A stretch of 64,000 nt of DNA from Takakia lepidozioides (taxonomy: Eukaryota > Streptophyta > Takakiopsida > Takakiales > Takakiaceae), in NCBI GenBank assembly GCA_030704615.1, contig CM060733.1, positions 57,538,001-57,602,000 on the forward strand, read 5' to 3'. Within the stretch, counting starts at the first letter, position 1. Each line of letters opens with the position of its first letter. A program made the position numbers and the translations under genes. Below are positions 33,538 to 46,590 of the stretch, one piece after another. The notes below the pieces were generated by a model. It was not told the origin of the DNA and searched no databases. It saw only the letters and a program-made list of their open reading frames with translations.

Positions 33538-34165
33538 TCATGCGAGCTTGCTCACCAAATAGCAATCCTGCAAGGTTCTGTTTCTACGCTCGGGTACACC
33601 GTTATGATGCGGTGTGTTAGGTTGTGTGAACTGCCTCTCAATGCCATGTTCATTGTAAAAAGTAAAAAACAAGAGAGAACCGTACTCCCCTCCTTTATCT
33701 GATCGTAAAACTTTGACTGACATGTTAAATTGTCTCAAGACCTTCGCATGAACATGCTTGAAATGAGTAAGTGTCTCACTTTTCTTTCCAAGAAAATAGA
33801 CCCAACCAAAACGACTATAGTCATCATAAAGGTCAAATGTAGTAAGCCCCAAACAAAGATTTGACAGAAAATGGTCCACACACATCTGTATGGATCAGTT
33901 CAAAATATTGTACTTTATGGTGTAAACTCTTCTTGGGAGCTCTCTGAATATTCTTCTTATCTAGTGCACATGCCTGGCATGCTAAGTCGGAAGGGTCGGA
34001 AGGACAAATCTTTGGTAGACTAATGACTAGACCCTTTTCATGCATCAGATATAGGCTTATGTAATTTAAATGCCCAAACCAGCTAAGATGCCAGATTCTA
34101 GTGAGATTGATTGTTTTAGTCACTGACCCCAAGAAAAGTTCCTTAGACATGTGTACAGTACAGGA
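33538..34165 (-). pseudogene. Ty1/copia GAG-pre-integrase and integrase
   Basis: The minus strand reads TRIWHLSWFGHLNYISLYLM and KGLVISLPKICPS, then CQACALDKKN (GAG-pre-integrase), then ELIHTDVCGPF, YDDYSRFGWVYFLGKKSE, VLRSDKGGEYGS and PNTPHHNGVPERRNRTL. These give the integrase catalytic D, D and E residues. A frame change lies near 33885. It is the 5' part of the minus-strand copia element whose RT and RNase H lie at 30.3-31.1 and 26.5-28.3 kb. Confidence 0.88.
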
Positions 34166-34307
34166 CAAAAAAAGGGAGCCACCCCCGCTGCCCCTTTTTG
34201 CGACGCCCAGCCGTCGCAAGGTGCGTCGCCGTGGGGGGTTGCAACGGGTTTTTTTTTCTTGCGACACCGGGGGTTTGCAATGGTTTTTTTTTTTTGGGCG
34301 TTGAACA
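34166..34307. repeat. CACTA-like subterminal fragment between opposed copia copies
   Basis: Contains GCGACGCCCAGCCGTCGCAA and GC/T-rich runs, as at 18137-18320. It follows the same copia segment as in the 18-kb copy and marks the junction between the minus-strand and plus-strand copia sequences. Confidence 0.5.
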
Positions 34308-35600
34308 CCCCTCGTCGTTTTCTTTGAGAAAACCTATGCCCCAGTTGCCAAACATAATACTTTGCGTGCCATCACTGCACTGGCTGGTCACAATGGATGG
34401 TCAATCTACCATCTTGACGAGTGCAAAGTATGTAGATTGCACAAAGCATTGTACGGATTGCACCAAGCACCTCGTGTCTGGTATACTAAGATTGATGAAT
34501 ACTTGCAAAAACAAGGATTGAAGAAAGACATCGCTGATGAGAACCTGTATTATTTTGGCAAAGGTGACAAGGTGGTTCTTTTAATTCTTTATGTCAATGA
34601 TGTTTATCTCACCGATAACCACACTACTAAGCTCCACTAGATTAGAACAAAAATTCAAAAGAGGTTTGAGATGACAGATTTGGGGTTGTTGAGTTAGTCG
34701 TTAGGGCTGGAGTATTTTTTTCGGTCGGAGGGTATTACTGTCACGTAGAGAGGATATGTAACACAGATGCTATTCAAGAATTTGGGTTTTCTAACTACAA
34801 TGATGCAGTTGTGCCTATGCTACTAGGACTTCAGCTCATGCCAGACATGGAAGCTTCCATAGTGGACGCACAAATGGACCAACAGATGGGGAATTTCCCA
34901 AGGCAAACCCGGCCAGACATTTATTTTGCAATAAATGTGGTGAGTAGGTTCTCGGACCAACCCTAAACTCCACATCTAGATGTTGTGAAGCACTTTTTTA
35001 GGTATATCAAAGGTACGGTGGACCTTGGTATTTGCTATCGGCAAGGGGAGGAAAACATACTCACAGGCTATTCAGATGCCGACTGGGCTGGAGACATTCA
35101 CTTTCACAAATCAACAAACAGGTTATCTATTTTGTTTAGGATCGAGTCCAATCACATGGGGTATCAGAAAGCAGCCATGCACTGCTCTTTCATCCACAGA
35201 AGCCGAATATATGGCCATGACAAGTAACGCAAAAAGCGACTATGTGGATGAGGAGATTGTTTGGAGAAATTCAAGCAATCAACAAACAAGAACCGGTGGA
35301 AATCATGGTTGATAATCAAAGTGCAATTAAACTCTCTGAAAACCAATTCTTCGTGACAGAACCAAGCATATTGTGATTAGACATCATTTTGTTAGAGAAA
35401 AGGTTGCGGTGAATTAGAAATGAATTATGTTCCATCCTCTTATCAGCTGGTATACATCTTGACCAAACCCTTGGGTCGCATTATGTTCGAGAAACTAAGA
35501 GAGAAGCTAGATTTGGTACACACAATTGACTACTCGAATTATGCCAAAACTTGGAGCATGTAGTCTAAACTAGAATGACATTCTTTTTGTATACTCTGTT
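34308..35600 (+). pseudogene. Ty1/copia RT and RNase H, plus strand (right arm)
   Basis: Plus-strand frames read KTYAPVAKHN-type sequence, LHKALYGLHQAPRVWYTKID, then LILYVNDVYLTDN (degenerate Y-V-D-D: Y-V-N-D), RQTRPDIYFAINVVSRFSDQ, GTVDLGICYRQGEEN, DADWAGDIH and ESNHMGYQ, with stops between. The Asp-to-Asn change in the active site and the stops show it is dead. From about 34560 it is the inverted homologue of the left arm, without the hAT and 2-kb insertions. Confidence 0.85.
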
Positions 35601-36716
35601 GGAACGATGAATAGCTTCCAAGTTCGAGTATTTCAGTAAAAGAATATCGTCGTATGTATGCATGTACTAGTCGGTTTGTTGACTACACCAGAATGTTCCA
35701 AGTAGGACAGATCAATAGCTGTGAAGTAGGTTAATTTAGTGGACCACTCCACCAGTCGCCAGTAGTTAATCATGAAATGAAATGAGTAGCTTCCCCACTC
35801 TCTTAGACTTGGGATTAGCATATTGTGTATGCTTCGAGTTTAATCTATAGCAACTTCGGACATCTCAGTTCTCCTTCACGATCGCCAAGGATCTGAAAGT
35901 TCTTTAACAAGAAACTGGTAAGCTGCCCTGCTCATTTCAATTCAGCTACCCGTGAATTCAAGCTTTGGATACTGGGGAACCTCAGGGGGAGTATGAATTG
36001 CCGAACGTGCCGGATCCGGCTGTTCGAACTCTTCATGTGAGAGCTAATGGGGGCAAACCAGTACCCCTGCTGTCTGCGAAGGAAAAGGAGGAATGACACC
36101 GGAAATATCTTTGTTGGAGTTGCGCAGAGCTGAAACCGATGTAATTCCATCGTGTGTGCACACAGAAAGTCAGAGGCCTAACCCACTCCGTTCTTGCCCG
36201 GGAGACTATCAGAGTGTGCAAATTTGCAGTCACATGAACGGCCGGGCTGGGCAACAAGATTCTCAGCACCATATCTACGGTTCTTTATACAGTTTTGACT
36301 CTCAAAGAGTATTGTTGGTAGTTGGTACCTTCATCAAACCTGATATCCATGTGTGAGCCCGTCGAAGGGACATCTTGGAAGGTTGATGTTGAGGATATCC
36401 ATACAGTGGTAGGAGGGACAACCTGCAGAGTGCTGACCGCTTGGAGATTAAAACTGAAGAACATATCTTCTTTGATTGTCCTCTCCACTATGAGTCCGGG
36501 GGAGATACTATTGCTTATTTCAAGCATCCCCTACAGACTCCAGAGGGGTTTAGGTACTAGGATAACAATACTTAGCATCATATCCGCATGAGGCGTTTTA
36601 TCTTAAGACCTGGGCACTCTCTTTCTTGTTTCTTGCTTTCTCTATGGGCTCCAAGTATGAGCTTTCCGAGGACTTTAAAAATGGATCATTTCATTTCATT
36701 TCATTCCATTCCATTT
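34560..36716 (+). repeat. Right arm of large inverted duplication
   Basis: Inversely homologous to 25126-28280 (once the hAT element and the SINE interior in the left arm are removed). It comprises copia RT end, RNase H, LTR remnant and LINE 3' end with an expanded (TTTCA)n(TTCCA)n tail at 36685-36716. Identity looks near 90 percent by eye. The arms are separated by 6.3 kb. Confidence 0.88.
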
Positions 36717-38769
36717 TTTCCTCTCTAACTGTAGGGGGTTTGACCTCCATACATTTGCTTGCCCTCTGAAATGACAACTAGACTAGCAGGAGTGAAGGTC
36801 AAATTGGAAATGTGACGCCATTATGATGTGCTGTTGCTGCTCACACTGTAAATCCTTGGGTTAGGTAGGGCTTGGGTGATGTGTTTTCAATCCATGCAGT
36901 TGCGAGGCAGACAGTAGGCCGATCAACTGGAGGGCAACCTTTCACATGCCAGCACCCACAAAGGCCAAAGGGGTTTAGCAGCAATCAATACACAGGAATT
37001 GGAGCCCCACATTAATTAGATTTTGGAGCTCTGCAAGTGACTCAAAATAGGTGAAGTATTGATGAGAACCCTCGGACCCTTCATTCCTATGAAACACAGT
37101 TGAAGAGAATAATCAAACAGATAACACATGCATTTCCATCGGAAATGACTAACGGTTGACCTATTCCAAGGCAATTTTCTCATGGGCTCATTCATTACGG
37201 CCTGGCGGTACATAGTAATGAGGGGGGCGGATACATTAATGCAAATGGCTATTTCTTAGCAAGACGCCAGAGGCAGCTTCACTGACTGGTCAAGACATGA
37301 CCTAACTCCTCGGCTCATAGCGTGCCCACAAATGTGGAATCAAGTGTGTGGAGGTGAACAGTTTTGCAACAATTTGCTGCTCGAGAAAGGAAGAGAGATG
37401 ATTTGGCAACCAGGCTGGCATCTGGCACTCTTTCACTGTTGAAAGGAGTGATGGGATGCATGTATCATTGCAAAGGGGGAGACCAGCAGCTTTTGTAGTA
37501 GCATAGCTATTAGCGAGCCAGGACAAAGGCTCGACATTCAGTGGCTTTATTAGTCTTCGTCTGCGAGTTCAGTCTGAGCGCTGCTGTACCTAAGTTATGG
37601 GAGTGGCTCTTGGCTATAATGAACCCGCGTATCTGAAGTATATTTGAAGTTTGAGTTGGAGTGTTTGCTGCCACTACCTCCTCATCACCTTGTTGTTGAA
37701 GAATACCCCTCATAATTGATCTTCAACAGAAACAAATATCCACCCTCATTACATGCAACTGTTCAGGCGGGTGGCCTACATACATACTATAAGTGGGCTA
37801 AAAATTGGCGAGTTTAAAAGCCTAGATGTTTATGTCCAAACCGGAAAGCAAGCATCCTCACCAATTGTCCAGTCAATCCATAACTGTTGGTTTCAAAGCC
37901 AACAAGTTGAATGGATTGCTGATGATACATTTCCACAGATCGAGTTGATGGCAGGGTGGGTTTCCATGTCCATGATCTGGTAATTCTTGCAGCAGATGTG
38001 ATCAGAGCACTAGGAATAGCCTAATAAGCTCAGGGCCATTCTTTCCTATCTACTCAGAAGCAGGTGAGATTCTTCAAGTTACTGTGATTGTGGTAAAGCT
38101 GTACCGTGACTTCCCATAAGACCCAATCACTCTAGCTAGGATTTTGATTGCAAAACGATGTGCCATGGATGTGCACTTTCAGTACTACTCAATAGAGCAA
38201 TGTTGCATGTAATATAGCATGCCTTTCAGATCTGATTCGAACTTAACAAGTCATGCGATCTATCATGGATTTCTTGGTTACTGTCACAAATGAGTACCAA
38301 ACAGCCATTATGGGGGTGAGGGGCACTACATCCATTAAGTTAAGAAAATGGTAGAGAGGATGCAGAAGGATTCAGAGTCTAGCGTGTCATGTACTAGGTA
38401 TGTAATAGTGTCAATGGCTTGAAAGAGTTTAATGACTGTCGTGTGCAGTCAACTCTCTTTAAGTGTTCCCTGGGGAAGTGTTAACATGTTAGGTGCTAAT
38501 AAAACTCGGAAAATAAAGTATATAGTATATACCATGTATACCATAGTTAACCCTAATTTAGCATAAAGACACATACCTAAGTAGGGCTGGCATAAGTAGT
38601 CATATTCCTTAAGTAAATAAATAAACCCCTCTATAAACGTTCACCATACGTAAACTTGAAGACAGCAGGCTCTGTTCCTTTCCCCCAAAAACTTCAAAAT
38701 TAAAATAACTTATACCCATATGTTACATTTCAAAGTAGGTCCTAATCCTAACTACTTTTTTTTTTTTTT
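36717..38769. other. Intergenic, no gene recognised
   Basis: No convincing coding region on either strand, only short frames. A T run at 38758-38770 borders the SINE. Confidence 0.4.
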
Positions 38770-38990
38770 TGCTTAGAAAGGGAAATACCTGGGAGCGACA
38801 GCTCACAAATCAGGCCCCCTTAATAGTGAGAGGAGAAAATAACCTCTTTCACAATAACCTGTCATGAGGCGTAGGAATGGGGCGCCACCCAGGAACCATA
38901 CCACACCCCTCAGTAGCAAGATTTGACCCCAGAATCATCTGGGTGGCACTCAGTGCACTTAACCAACTGAGCTACTGACTGTTGCTCCTA
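38770..38990 (-). mobile_element. tRNA-derived SINE, family 2
   Basis: On the minus strand: A box (CAGTAGCTCAGTTGGTTAAG), B box-like GGGTCAAATCTTGC, then a body ending in TTATTTTCTCCTCTCACTA, TGATTTGTGAGCTGTCGCTC and a T/A-rich tail. The 3' half recurs at 53800-53875, which defines it as a family. Confidence 0.7.
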
Positions 38991-41102
38991 ACTTACAAAA
39001 GAGGTGAACTACATCTCCTATTTGGATGCATCAACTTTAAAAATAAAAAATAAAAAAGTCGTTCCTAGGTGTTTCCCTTAAAAAAAAGTAAAAAAAAGTA
39101 AACGAAAATTATAATAAATCTGGTTTCTTCAAGCAAGTCTTAATTGTTCAAGCAAATTATTCTAGCAAGTCTTCTCCAGCAAGTCTTATTTTTTTTCATT
39201 TATTAAATCTTCCCTTTCAAATGTATATACATATATGTACAATATGGGTGGATGTTATTATCAACTTTCTATCAAACTTCCTTTCTTACCTATGAGAATG
39301 TTAGGCTAACTGTTTTCTAGACTGGCCTGTCCAAGTGTTCACCGTCTCTATAATGTAGGGATGGAAGACATTTAATGAGTTGTTGCTGTTTGTCATAATC
39401 TCTTTTGGGTTGTAGCAAAATGCCTTTGGAGAAATGATCAAGATCGTCAGTGAACTGTGTCAGCAAGACCCTTGTAAGAGATATATGAGTTACCAGGGCT
39501 GGTGTGAGTTCTAAACTTATTTAGGTGCAAGAACCAGGCTCAAACTGATCATGATTGGGTTCTTTAAAAAACACTAACAATCATGAGACAGAAGCAGGAG
39601 CACCTAGATTCTAGTCCCTTGTAGTTTACAGATTCTGAAGTACTGGGTGACATAATAATGCCAGTAAACCTAACTTGACTGTGTAAACTGTCATTAATTA
39701 TCCTACTATATTTAGTGAAAATGCTGCAGAAGGTTAATGAGCTTGGTGCCAGACGCGGTTGAGCATTCTGGCAACGTCCTTTTTCCTTAAAAAGCCAAAA
39801 CCAACACTGCTTTCACAATCAGAGGAGATTGAATGCTTTCTCTTTTCTGGCTGTCTGGTGTGTGTTTCACACCAGCAAAGAATGTGTGATTGTGTTTGCA
39901 TACTTATCTAGATTGTGGGTGGCTGCTAAGAATGCCATGGAATGGCAGTATGTATGATTGGACCCTCATAAAGACTCATTTATCATGTATATCCCTACAG
40001 TCACACAAACCCTTGAATGCGTGGAGAGGGATGGGATGAGAAGCTCTAGGCTGTTATGTATCAAACAAGGAGCAAAATTTAGTAGCCATAGACATTCTCA
40101 CTGCAGACAACCATCTAACTTGAAACTGATAGGTAACAGCTTACCTTCAATAGCTGGCCCCACAAAAGCTTGAAGAGAAATCAGAGTCATCCAAGGAAGA
40201 TAATATGGTTCGAGGCTCATAAAAGCTTTGAGAATTATTTTCTCCCTACATTTTTGTTTTTGTTTTTACTTTTGAGGGCATATTCCATTTCTGGGCACCC
40301 TCTCACAAAGTTTTTACTACTCTTGACCCGGCCTGCCTGCTCCCAACCCGGTGAAACACAGCAGACCGCTAGCCTGCGGCCCTATACAGGCCCGGGCCTG
40401 GGCGAGCACTTGCTGCCAGGGCACCCCATCGCGGTCACGGGTCACACATGCTACAACTGGGAGTCCACCCCAGTTGCCGGGTTGTTTTGGGCGGGCAAAT
40501 ACCCACGAAATCAGGTCCGAGAAGGTCGAGTACAGTTGAGCTTTGGATCTCTAGAATCACGAATCACAAGGGCCACAGCTGTGTAACTCTCCGCTTTACA
40601 CAAGTGTAGATGACAGTAGCTAAGTAGTTGCATGAAAGGTCTTGGGTCTTGCACCTTCGAGATCTTTTATTCCATCCTCTTCTTATTAGGATCCAAGTGC
40701 TGGGTAGTGGGCAGCCAGTCTTGCTGCTTCAGGCTAGTACACACAGCACTGTCTCCTTCTCTGCTGGAAAAGTTCGTCCAGCTTCACGTTAGAGCTTGGA
40801 GTATTTTTGAATCTGCAGCTGGTGTCCTTCTCTCCCTCATAGATTGGGTCCGGCTTACACGTGAAGCGTATATCAGAGGGTAGCTGCAGGTCTGAAAAGA
40901 CTTGGGATTCCTTCTAGTACTGTCACGCACCATATAACGTCGTTCGCCACCCTATCCCCTGGCCTATTGTCACCAGCTCTCAAGCTCTTCCAGTGCTGTT
41001 CGAAGGTGCAGTCTTGAAGTGCCTCTCACGTTTTTAACTTTCGGACCACATGATACAAGAGTAATCATAGTGCTTCACTTGGTGTAGCTGTTGCTAGTGG
41101 CT
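38991..41102. other. Intergenic, upstream of the GDSL gene
   Basis: A plus-strand frame at 40170-40586 (138 codons) is Pro/Arg/Thr rich with no recognised motif. The last few hundred bases should hold the GDSL promoter; no clear TATA box. Confidence 0.35.
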
Positions 41103-44100
41103 ATGGCTGCCCAACACCCATCAAGGTTTACCTTCATACTTGTATCGTTGTGGTGCACATTGGCAAGGGCACAAGCGCCCCCTCTCTACCCCGCGTTGTT
41201 CATCTTGGGAGACTCGCTCGTAGACGTGGGAAACAACAACTACATTTCATCGATTGCGAAGGCTAACACAGTACCCAATGGGATTGACTTCCCAAACCAT
41301 CAAGCAACTGGCCGATTCTGTAATGGGAAAACAGTGTTCGACATTCTGGGTAAGCCTTCCTGATTATTTGTGAGCAGATGTTTGGCCACACTTAGAGCAG
41401 AAACCCGAGTTCTGAAAGAATCATTGACTTGTGTGTCTGTGCCTTGTGAGAAATGCGTGCTCTGTTGCCAGAATTGGTGACCGGTATTTTAGTGTAGGAA
41501 TGATATTTTTTGCACAGACGGGCAACGGATTGACAGCCATTGCTCTTGTACATGGACCTGGTATTTATATGCTACCATGCATCCACAAGTATCCGAACTG
41601 AGTTGCTCAAAGTGCAGTCCATCGAGGGAAAAGCAAACTCATTTTCAAAGTGCTAATGTCTCTTTTGTAAGTTGACGAGCTAAGATAAAAATGTGTGTGA
41701 TCGCAGCTCAATATATCAACCTCCCGTTCCCCCCGCCATTTCTGGCTCCTTCGTCTACTGGGAGAGCGATACTCCAGGGACTGAACTATGCGTCAGGTGC
41801 AGGCGGCATCCTTAATGGAACCGGGTTCAATTATGTACGTTACGTGATCTTTTGGGCTCTACCCCTCTTTCCTAGAAATGTGGCGTTCTCTTCGAATTTT
41901 CAACTAATGGTGTCCAGTAAGATATGATTACTCTCGAGCGTCCCTGTTAGTTGTCAACGTTTCCCGAAGTATGTCATATCGCAGCCTCGGGATCATTGGA
42001 TTTTCCTGTTCTGTCTCCCGAGCAGCTTTAGGGCTTTTGAAGCCATCTTTCCAGGGGTCATCATGCATATAGCTCTTGCAGTGCTTCTGTCGCTGTCGGA
42101 CCACATTTCTCTTCAATAGGTGACATTAGCATGCAACTTCCTTCAGAGGGATTAGTGCATGACACAGTGAGTTTCCAAAGTCATGAGACACTTTAACTTT
42201 TACATTTTGAACACTTCTAGGGTAGACATTTGCAGGCTGCATCAAAGCCAATGTCCAAACGTCCTTCAAAAGTGTGGAGTGCACATCAACAGTGCATCAT
42301 CGATCTACGATCAGTCAGTTTGAATGTATCTTAATCTCTAGACCTATTATGTGAGAGCATGAGCAGATAGGAAAGTGAACGGGCAATGGCGGGTGCAGTT
42401 TGCTCGGTTGTCATTCGACATACAATTAGATTATTTCGAAAAAACTGTTTCCGAACTCGAATCGATGTTAGGCCCACAGGCCACCAAAGATCATGTTGCG
42501 AATTCGCTTTTTGCAATACTCCTTGGAAACAATGACTACATCAACAACTATTTTCTCCTCGCTTCAAGGACCAGACCAATCTATACCCCACAAGCGTATC
42601 AAGACCTTCTCATAGAGACATACCGAGGGCAGCTCGAGGTATTTATCTCTAGCTCTAGACCTGCTTCCCTTGTTTCTGATAATTCTAGTTGGGCCATCAT
42701 TTTTCTAGTGATTCAATGATCCTGGGGGGTCCAGGATCGAGGCCATATGCTCTCCAGATATTACCCTGCTGGGGCAGGTGAAGGGGTCTAACCCACTGGT
42801 CCGTAGATGGGAAGGGGAGCCAGAGCTATGTTCTGTAAGGAGACTATTCTTGGCAAAGAAAGACTTATCCACAGTCAGGAGCCTACCAGAGTAGGACGGT
42901 GGGATGGATGGGAGGAAAATGTGGAGACTGGATGTGGACCATACTAGTGCTACACACACGTTCAGCAATAAATACCAGCTTGTTCTGGCTGAATCAGACA
43001 GTCAAAGACATTACATTCTTGAAAGTGTATGTGAGCACCGCAGCAGTCTCCTAGACCTAGCATGAGGCAACCCTTAATCGGTGATCAGCATGAAGTGCTT
43101 CGTCCGAGTCAATATCTTCAGGGGGTGCGGTTTGTCAGTAGAATACACTGCTGTATTCCCTTGGCCACGACAGCCCTGAAATTAGGGGGAAAGCAGTGTG
43201 ATCAGCAGTATGGGAGCATTACAGACAAAATTCCTTTTGAAGTGCATGTGGGCCTCTCCTTCCCCTAAAGAAATCTCCTGAACCAAATTGTTGCTAGAGA
43301 GCACTAACAGAAGAGCACCTACAATTTCTCAAAGATGCAGGGACTGAATGGGAATGCATTAAGAGGACATGATGGACAATGTGTCATGTGGCCTGATCTC
43401 ATTACTGTGGTGCAGAGACTGTATAACTTGGGTGCCCGGAAAATAGTTATCTCAAACGTTGGTCCACTAGGTTGCATTCCCTCCCGGTTGGCAGCAGCTG
43501 GAAGCCAGAATGGTGAGTGCATCCAAGCTGATAATGAAAAGGTTGTTGGGTTCAATGCGGCCCTGAAAGGAGTTCTCGAGGAGTTGAGCAGCACTCTACC
43601 AGGATCAATCTGGCTGTACGGGAACGCCTATGATGCATTTTATGGCCTGATCCGGGATGGAGCTTCTTATGGTATGTGCAACTTGCTTGTTCAGTTTCAA
43701 CTCGATCTATTCTGTCTAGGTGTACTCATTTGGCATTTCTAAATACAAAGCAAATGGCAGAAGCTTGAAAATATTTCTCCTATGTTCATATGGCTAGTGC
43801 TAAAAACTGTGGTTCTCATGCTTATACGCTGATAGGTTTTGGTGCTCACATTTAAAATGCTTATAAGCTTTGGTGTTCCTATGAGTAGACCTAGAGAGAA
43901 GTCACTGCGTTTGCAAGAGAATTTTTAGGAGGGTGTGTCCTTTTGAAATAGAGAGATCTTATGAGTGGGAGCTTTAGTTAGGCAGAATTGGGTAATATGG
44001 TGGAATCCTTGGTGGATAACAGTACATGTTCCTGTATTTACAGGGTTCACCGTGAAGGATCAGGGATGCTGTGGTGGGGGAACTTACAAAGGACAACTCC

Positions 44101-44270
44101 CTTGCATACAAGGACTTTCTCTTTGTCCCGACAGATCCAAATACATTTTCTGGGACCCTTACCATCCCACTGAGGCAGTGAATGTGATTTTGGGGAGATT
44201 ACTGTTTGAGGGTCCCCCCTCTGCAGTCTCCCCCATGAATGTCCTTCAGCTTAGCAGTGTTCACCTTTGA
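41103..44270 (+). CDS. GDSL esterase/lipase (SGNH hydrolase), five exons
   Basis: Exons 41103-41349, 41707-41834, 42399-42638, 43416-43671 and 44044-44270 have GT/AG borders and consistent phases, giving 365 residues. Start ATG 41103 is followed by a signal peptide (FTFILVSLWCTLARAQA). Motifs in order: FILGDSLVDVGNNNY with the nucleophile Ser (block I), LNYASGAGGIL (block II Gly), LLGNNDYINNY (block III Asn), NLGARKIVISNVGPLGCIPS, and DPYHPTEAVN with the catalytic Asp and His (block V). This gene structure and length are standard for plant secreted GDSL lipases, which hydrolyse acyl esters in lipid, cutin or cell-wall metabolism; the substrate cannot be told. All catalytic residues are present and no frame is broken, so it is probably functional. 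Its 3' end is repeated as a decayed inverted copy at 45719-46590. Confidence 0.93.
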
Positions 44271-44687
44271 TTTCCTCAGACCCTCAAGCTCTTGACTGTA
44301 ACTCAGGGTCATGTGAAATGCTGTTTGTAGTTCTGGTGCAAGCCCTGCTCGGAACTGCACGTACTGCAGCATTTTTGGCTGGACCATTCACAGTTGTGGC
44401 TCAGATGTAGGTTGTTTGATGGATTGACAGTTGGACCTGCTCGCCTGTTGCTTGTAGGTATACCAAGTCTATTGCACGTCTGATTTGGCACTAATAATCT
44501 GAAATTAGTTTCTCATAGTGTGCTGTTCGAAGTTAAATGTCATTTGATCGATTGTTCTTGGTCGGAGAAAAGCCCTGACCTCCAATAACTACAGCGAATC
44601 TGTTTCCTTCATTGCGTGATGTGTAGATTGGGTTAAGAAAACAATCTTCTTTACATCGTTTGTTTTCCGAAAGAGCATCTTCGCATC
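43683..44687 (+). repeat. Inverted duplication arm, GDSL 3' region (original)
   Basis: Intron 4, exon 5, the 3' UTR and flank are inversely repeated at 45719-46590. The arms are separated by about 1.03 kb. Confidence 0.85.
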
Positions 44688-45718
44688 CGCGTTACTTCTG
44701 ATCTTCTTCGCCCACTCTCGGAGTTTTCAGCGACTACAAAGTTTCCCGTGTTTGGTTAACAGTCACAGTTTGTGACGGCTAGCTTGTGAAACTCCCCTTG
44801 AGCTTGGGCACCGCTAATCAGACACAAAAGCTCCAGCCCCAGCATGCAGAAAGAAGGCTTCGTAGGCCAGCTTCCACACTCCATTGACGTTATTGTTGAG
44901 GATGATTTGGTAGCTGATGTGTGCAAGCCAGGGGTTTGACAAGCTGTTTGATCTTGTGCTCTCTCCCAAAGCGGTCGTCTCTGCCAAATACTTCACCGCC
45001 TGGCACAAGAGCAGCTTGCACGGTGAACACAGCTGGATGCTTCGTCCACATTGCCAGCTGGAGGAAGGAGAGGACATGCCTCCATGGTTCTGGGCATCAG
45101 AAGAGAGAGAGACGAAGCTCCTTGTCATGTATGAAAAACACATTGTAACCACAATGTCATCAGTGTGGATGAAATGAGGCCTTGCGTGGCCTATAGAAAT
45201 AAATCTGACTGCCCGACAAGACCTTGGTGCATCCAAAGAGAGCCCAATCAATTCGGGAACGTCCTGTTCAGATCAATTCCGCCAACCAACACCTCAATTG
45301 CTGTGTACATAGTGCTCCTCTCCCCAATGCTCAAGATATCCTGGAATTCTATCGCTTAACATTGTATGCCTGCCTTGCTAGATTGGCCCGCTCTGAACCA
45401 AGGTCTGGTACTCTATGACATTGCAAGGAAGTTCTACAAAGGATGTTAAATCACGTGATGTCTTGGTCGAGATAGAATTCAGATGTACAAGCTTGTTAAA
45501 CTACTCCAATCCGTGGTTAACTGCATGCTTATTTGCCCTTGAATCGCTACAGAAATCACCCTAACGGCTCTTTGGACTTGTTCCCTGATAGATTCTATAC
45601 TGATTTACATGATTGGACTTGGTCTGAGAGGAAGTTAGAGTGATTGATTCGTCAAGTGTTTCCTGGTTGATTTTTCAGAAGGCGGAAATTGGCGAAAAAG
45701 ATCAAGAGTAACTGGGTT
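44688..45718. other. Spacer between the GDSL inverted arms
   Basis: Open frames exist on both strands (for example minus 45251-44814, 145 codons), without recognised motifs; none can be called a gene. Confidence 0.3.
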
Positions 45719-46590
45719 GTGAAGATGCTCTTTCGCAAAACAAACGACAAAGAAAATTGGTTCTCTTAACCCGAGTTACACATTACACACCATGCAATGA
45801 AGGAAACAGATAAAACCCCAGTTCGCTGTACGTATTGGATGTCAGGCATTGTCAGGGATTCTCTCCGACCAGGGAAAGACCCATCACAGGACATTTAACT
45901 TGGGACAGCACACTATGAGAAGCTGATTTCAGATTATTAGTGCCAAATAAGACGTGAAAGAGACTCAGTATACCTCCAAGCAACCGGCGAGTAGGTCCAA
46001 CTATCAATCCATCCAACAACCCACATCTGAGCCACATCTGTGAATACGTGCAGTTTCGAGCAGGACTTGCACCAGAACTACAGACAGCATTTCACATGAC
46101 CCTGAGTTACAGTCAAGAGCTTGAGGGTCTGAGGAAATCAAAGGTGAAGATTGTTAAGCTGAAAGACATTCATGGGGGAGACCGCGGAGGGGGGGAGACC
46201 CTCCAACAGTAATTTCCCCAAAATCACAGTGGGATGGTAAGGGTCCCAGAAAATTGTATGCAAGGGAATATACTGTTATCCACTGAGGATTCCATGGTAC
46301 TACCAATTCTGCCTAACTAAAGCATCCCCTCTCATAGGATCTCTATTTCAAAAGGACACACCCTCCTAAAAATTCTCTTGCACATGCAGTCAGTTATCTC
46401 TAGGTCTACTCATGAATAGGAACACCAAAGCTTATAAGCATTTAAACTGCGACCATAGGTATGAGAATGAGCACCAAGGCTTATTAGCACTACTATATGA
46501 ACATAGGAAACTAAAATTTCAAGCTTACGCCACGTGTTTAGAAATGCCAAATGAGTACATCTAGACAAAGTAGATCAAGAAGAAGCAAGC
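45719..46590 (-). pseudogene. Inverted, decayed copy of GDSL intron 4, exon 5 and 3' UTR
   Basis: The minus strand preserves TTTCTGGGACCCTTACCATC (block V) but has three deletions relative to exon 5: the acceptor and the start of the exon, the middle after CTTGCATACAA, and GAGGCAGTGAATG after the His codon. The 3' UTR (CTTCAGCTTA-type onwards) and outer flank are well kept. It cannot encode the enzyme end. Confidence 0.85.

Noticed and set aside
40170-40586. 138-codon plus-strand frame as a gene
   Set aside because: No recognised motif, no ORF-like composition beyond GC-rich runs, and no sign of splicing signals around it.
44814-45251. 145-codon minus-strand frame between the GDSL arms
   Set aside because: Frames on both strands are equally open and neither shows a domain.
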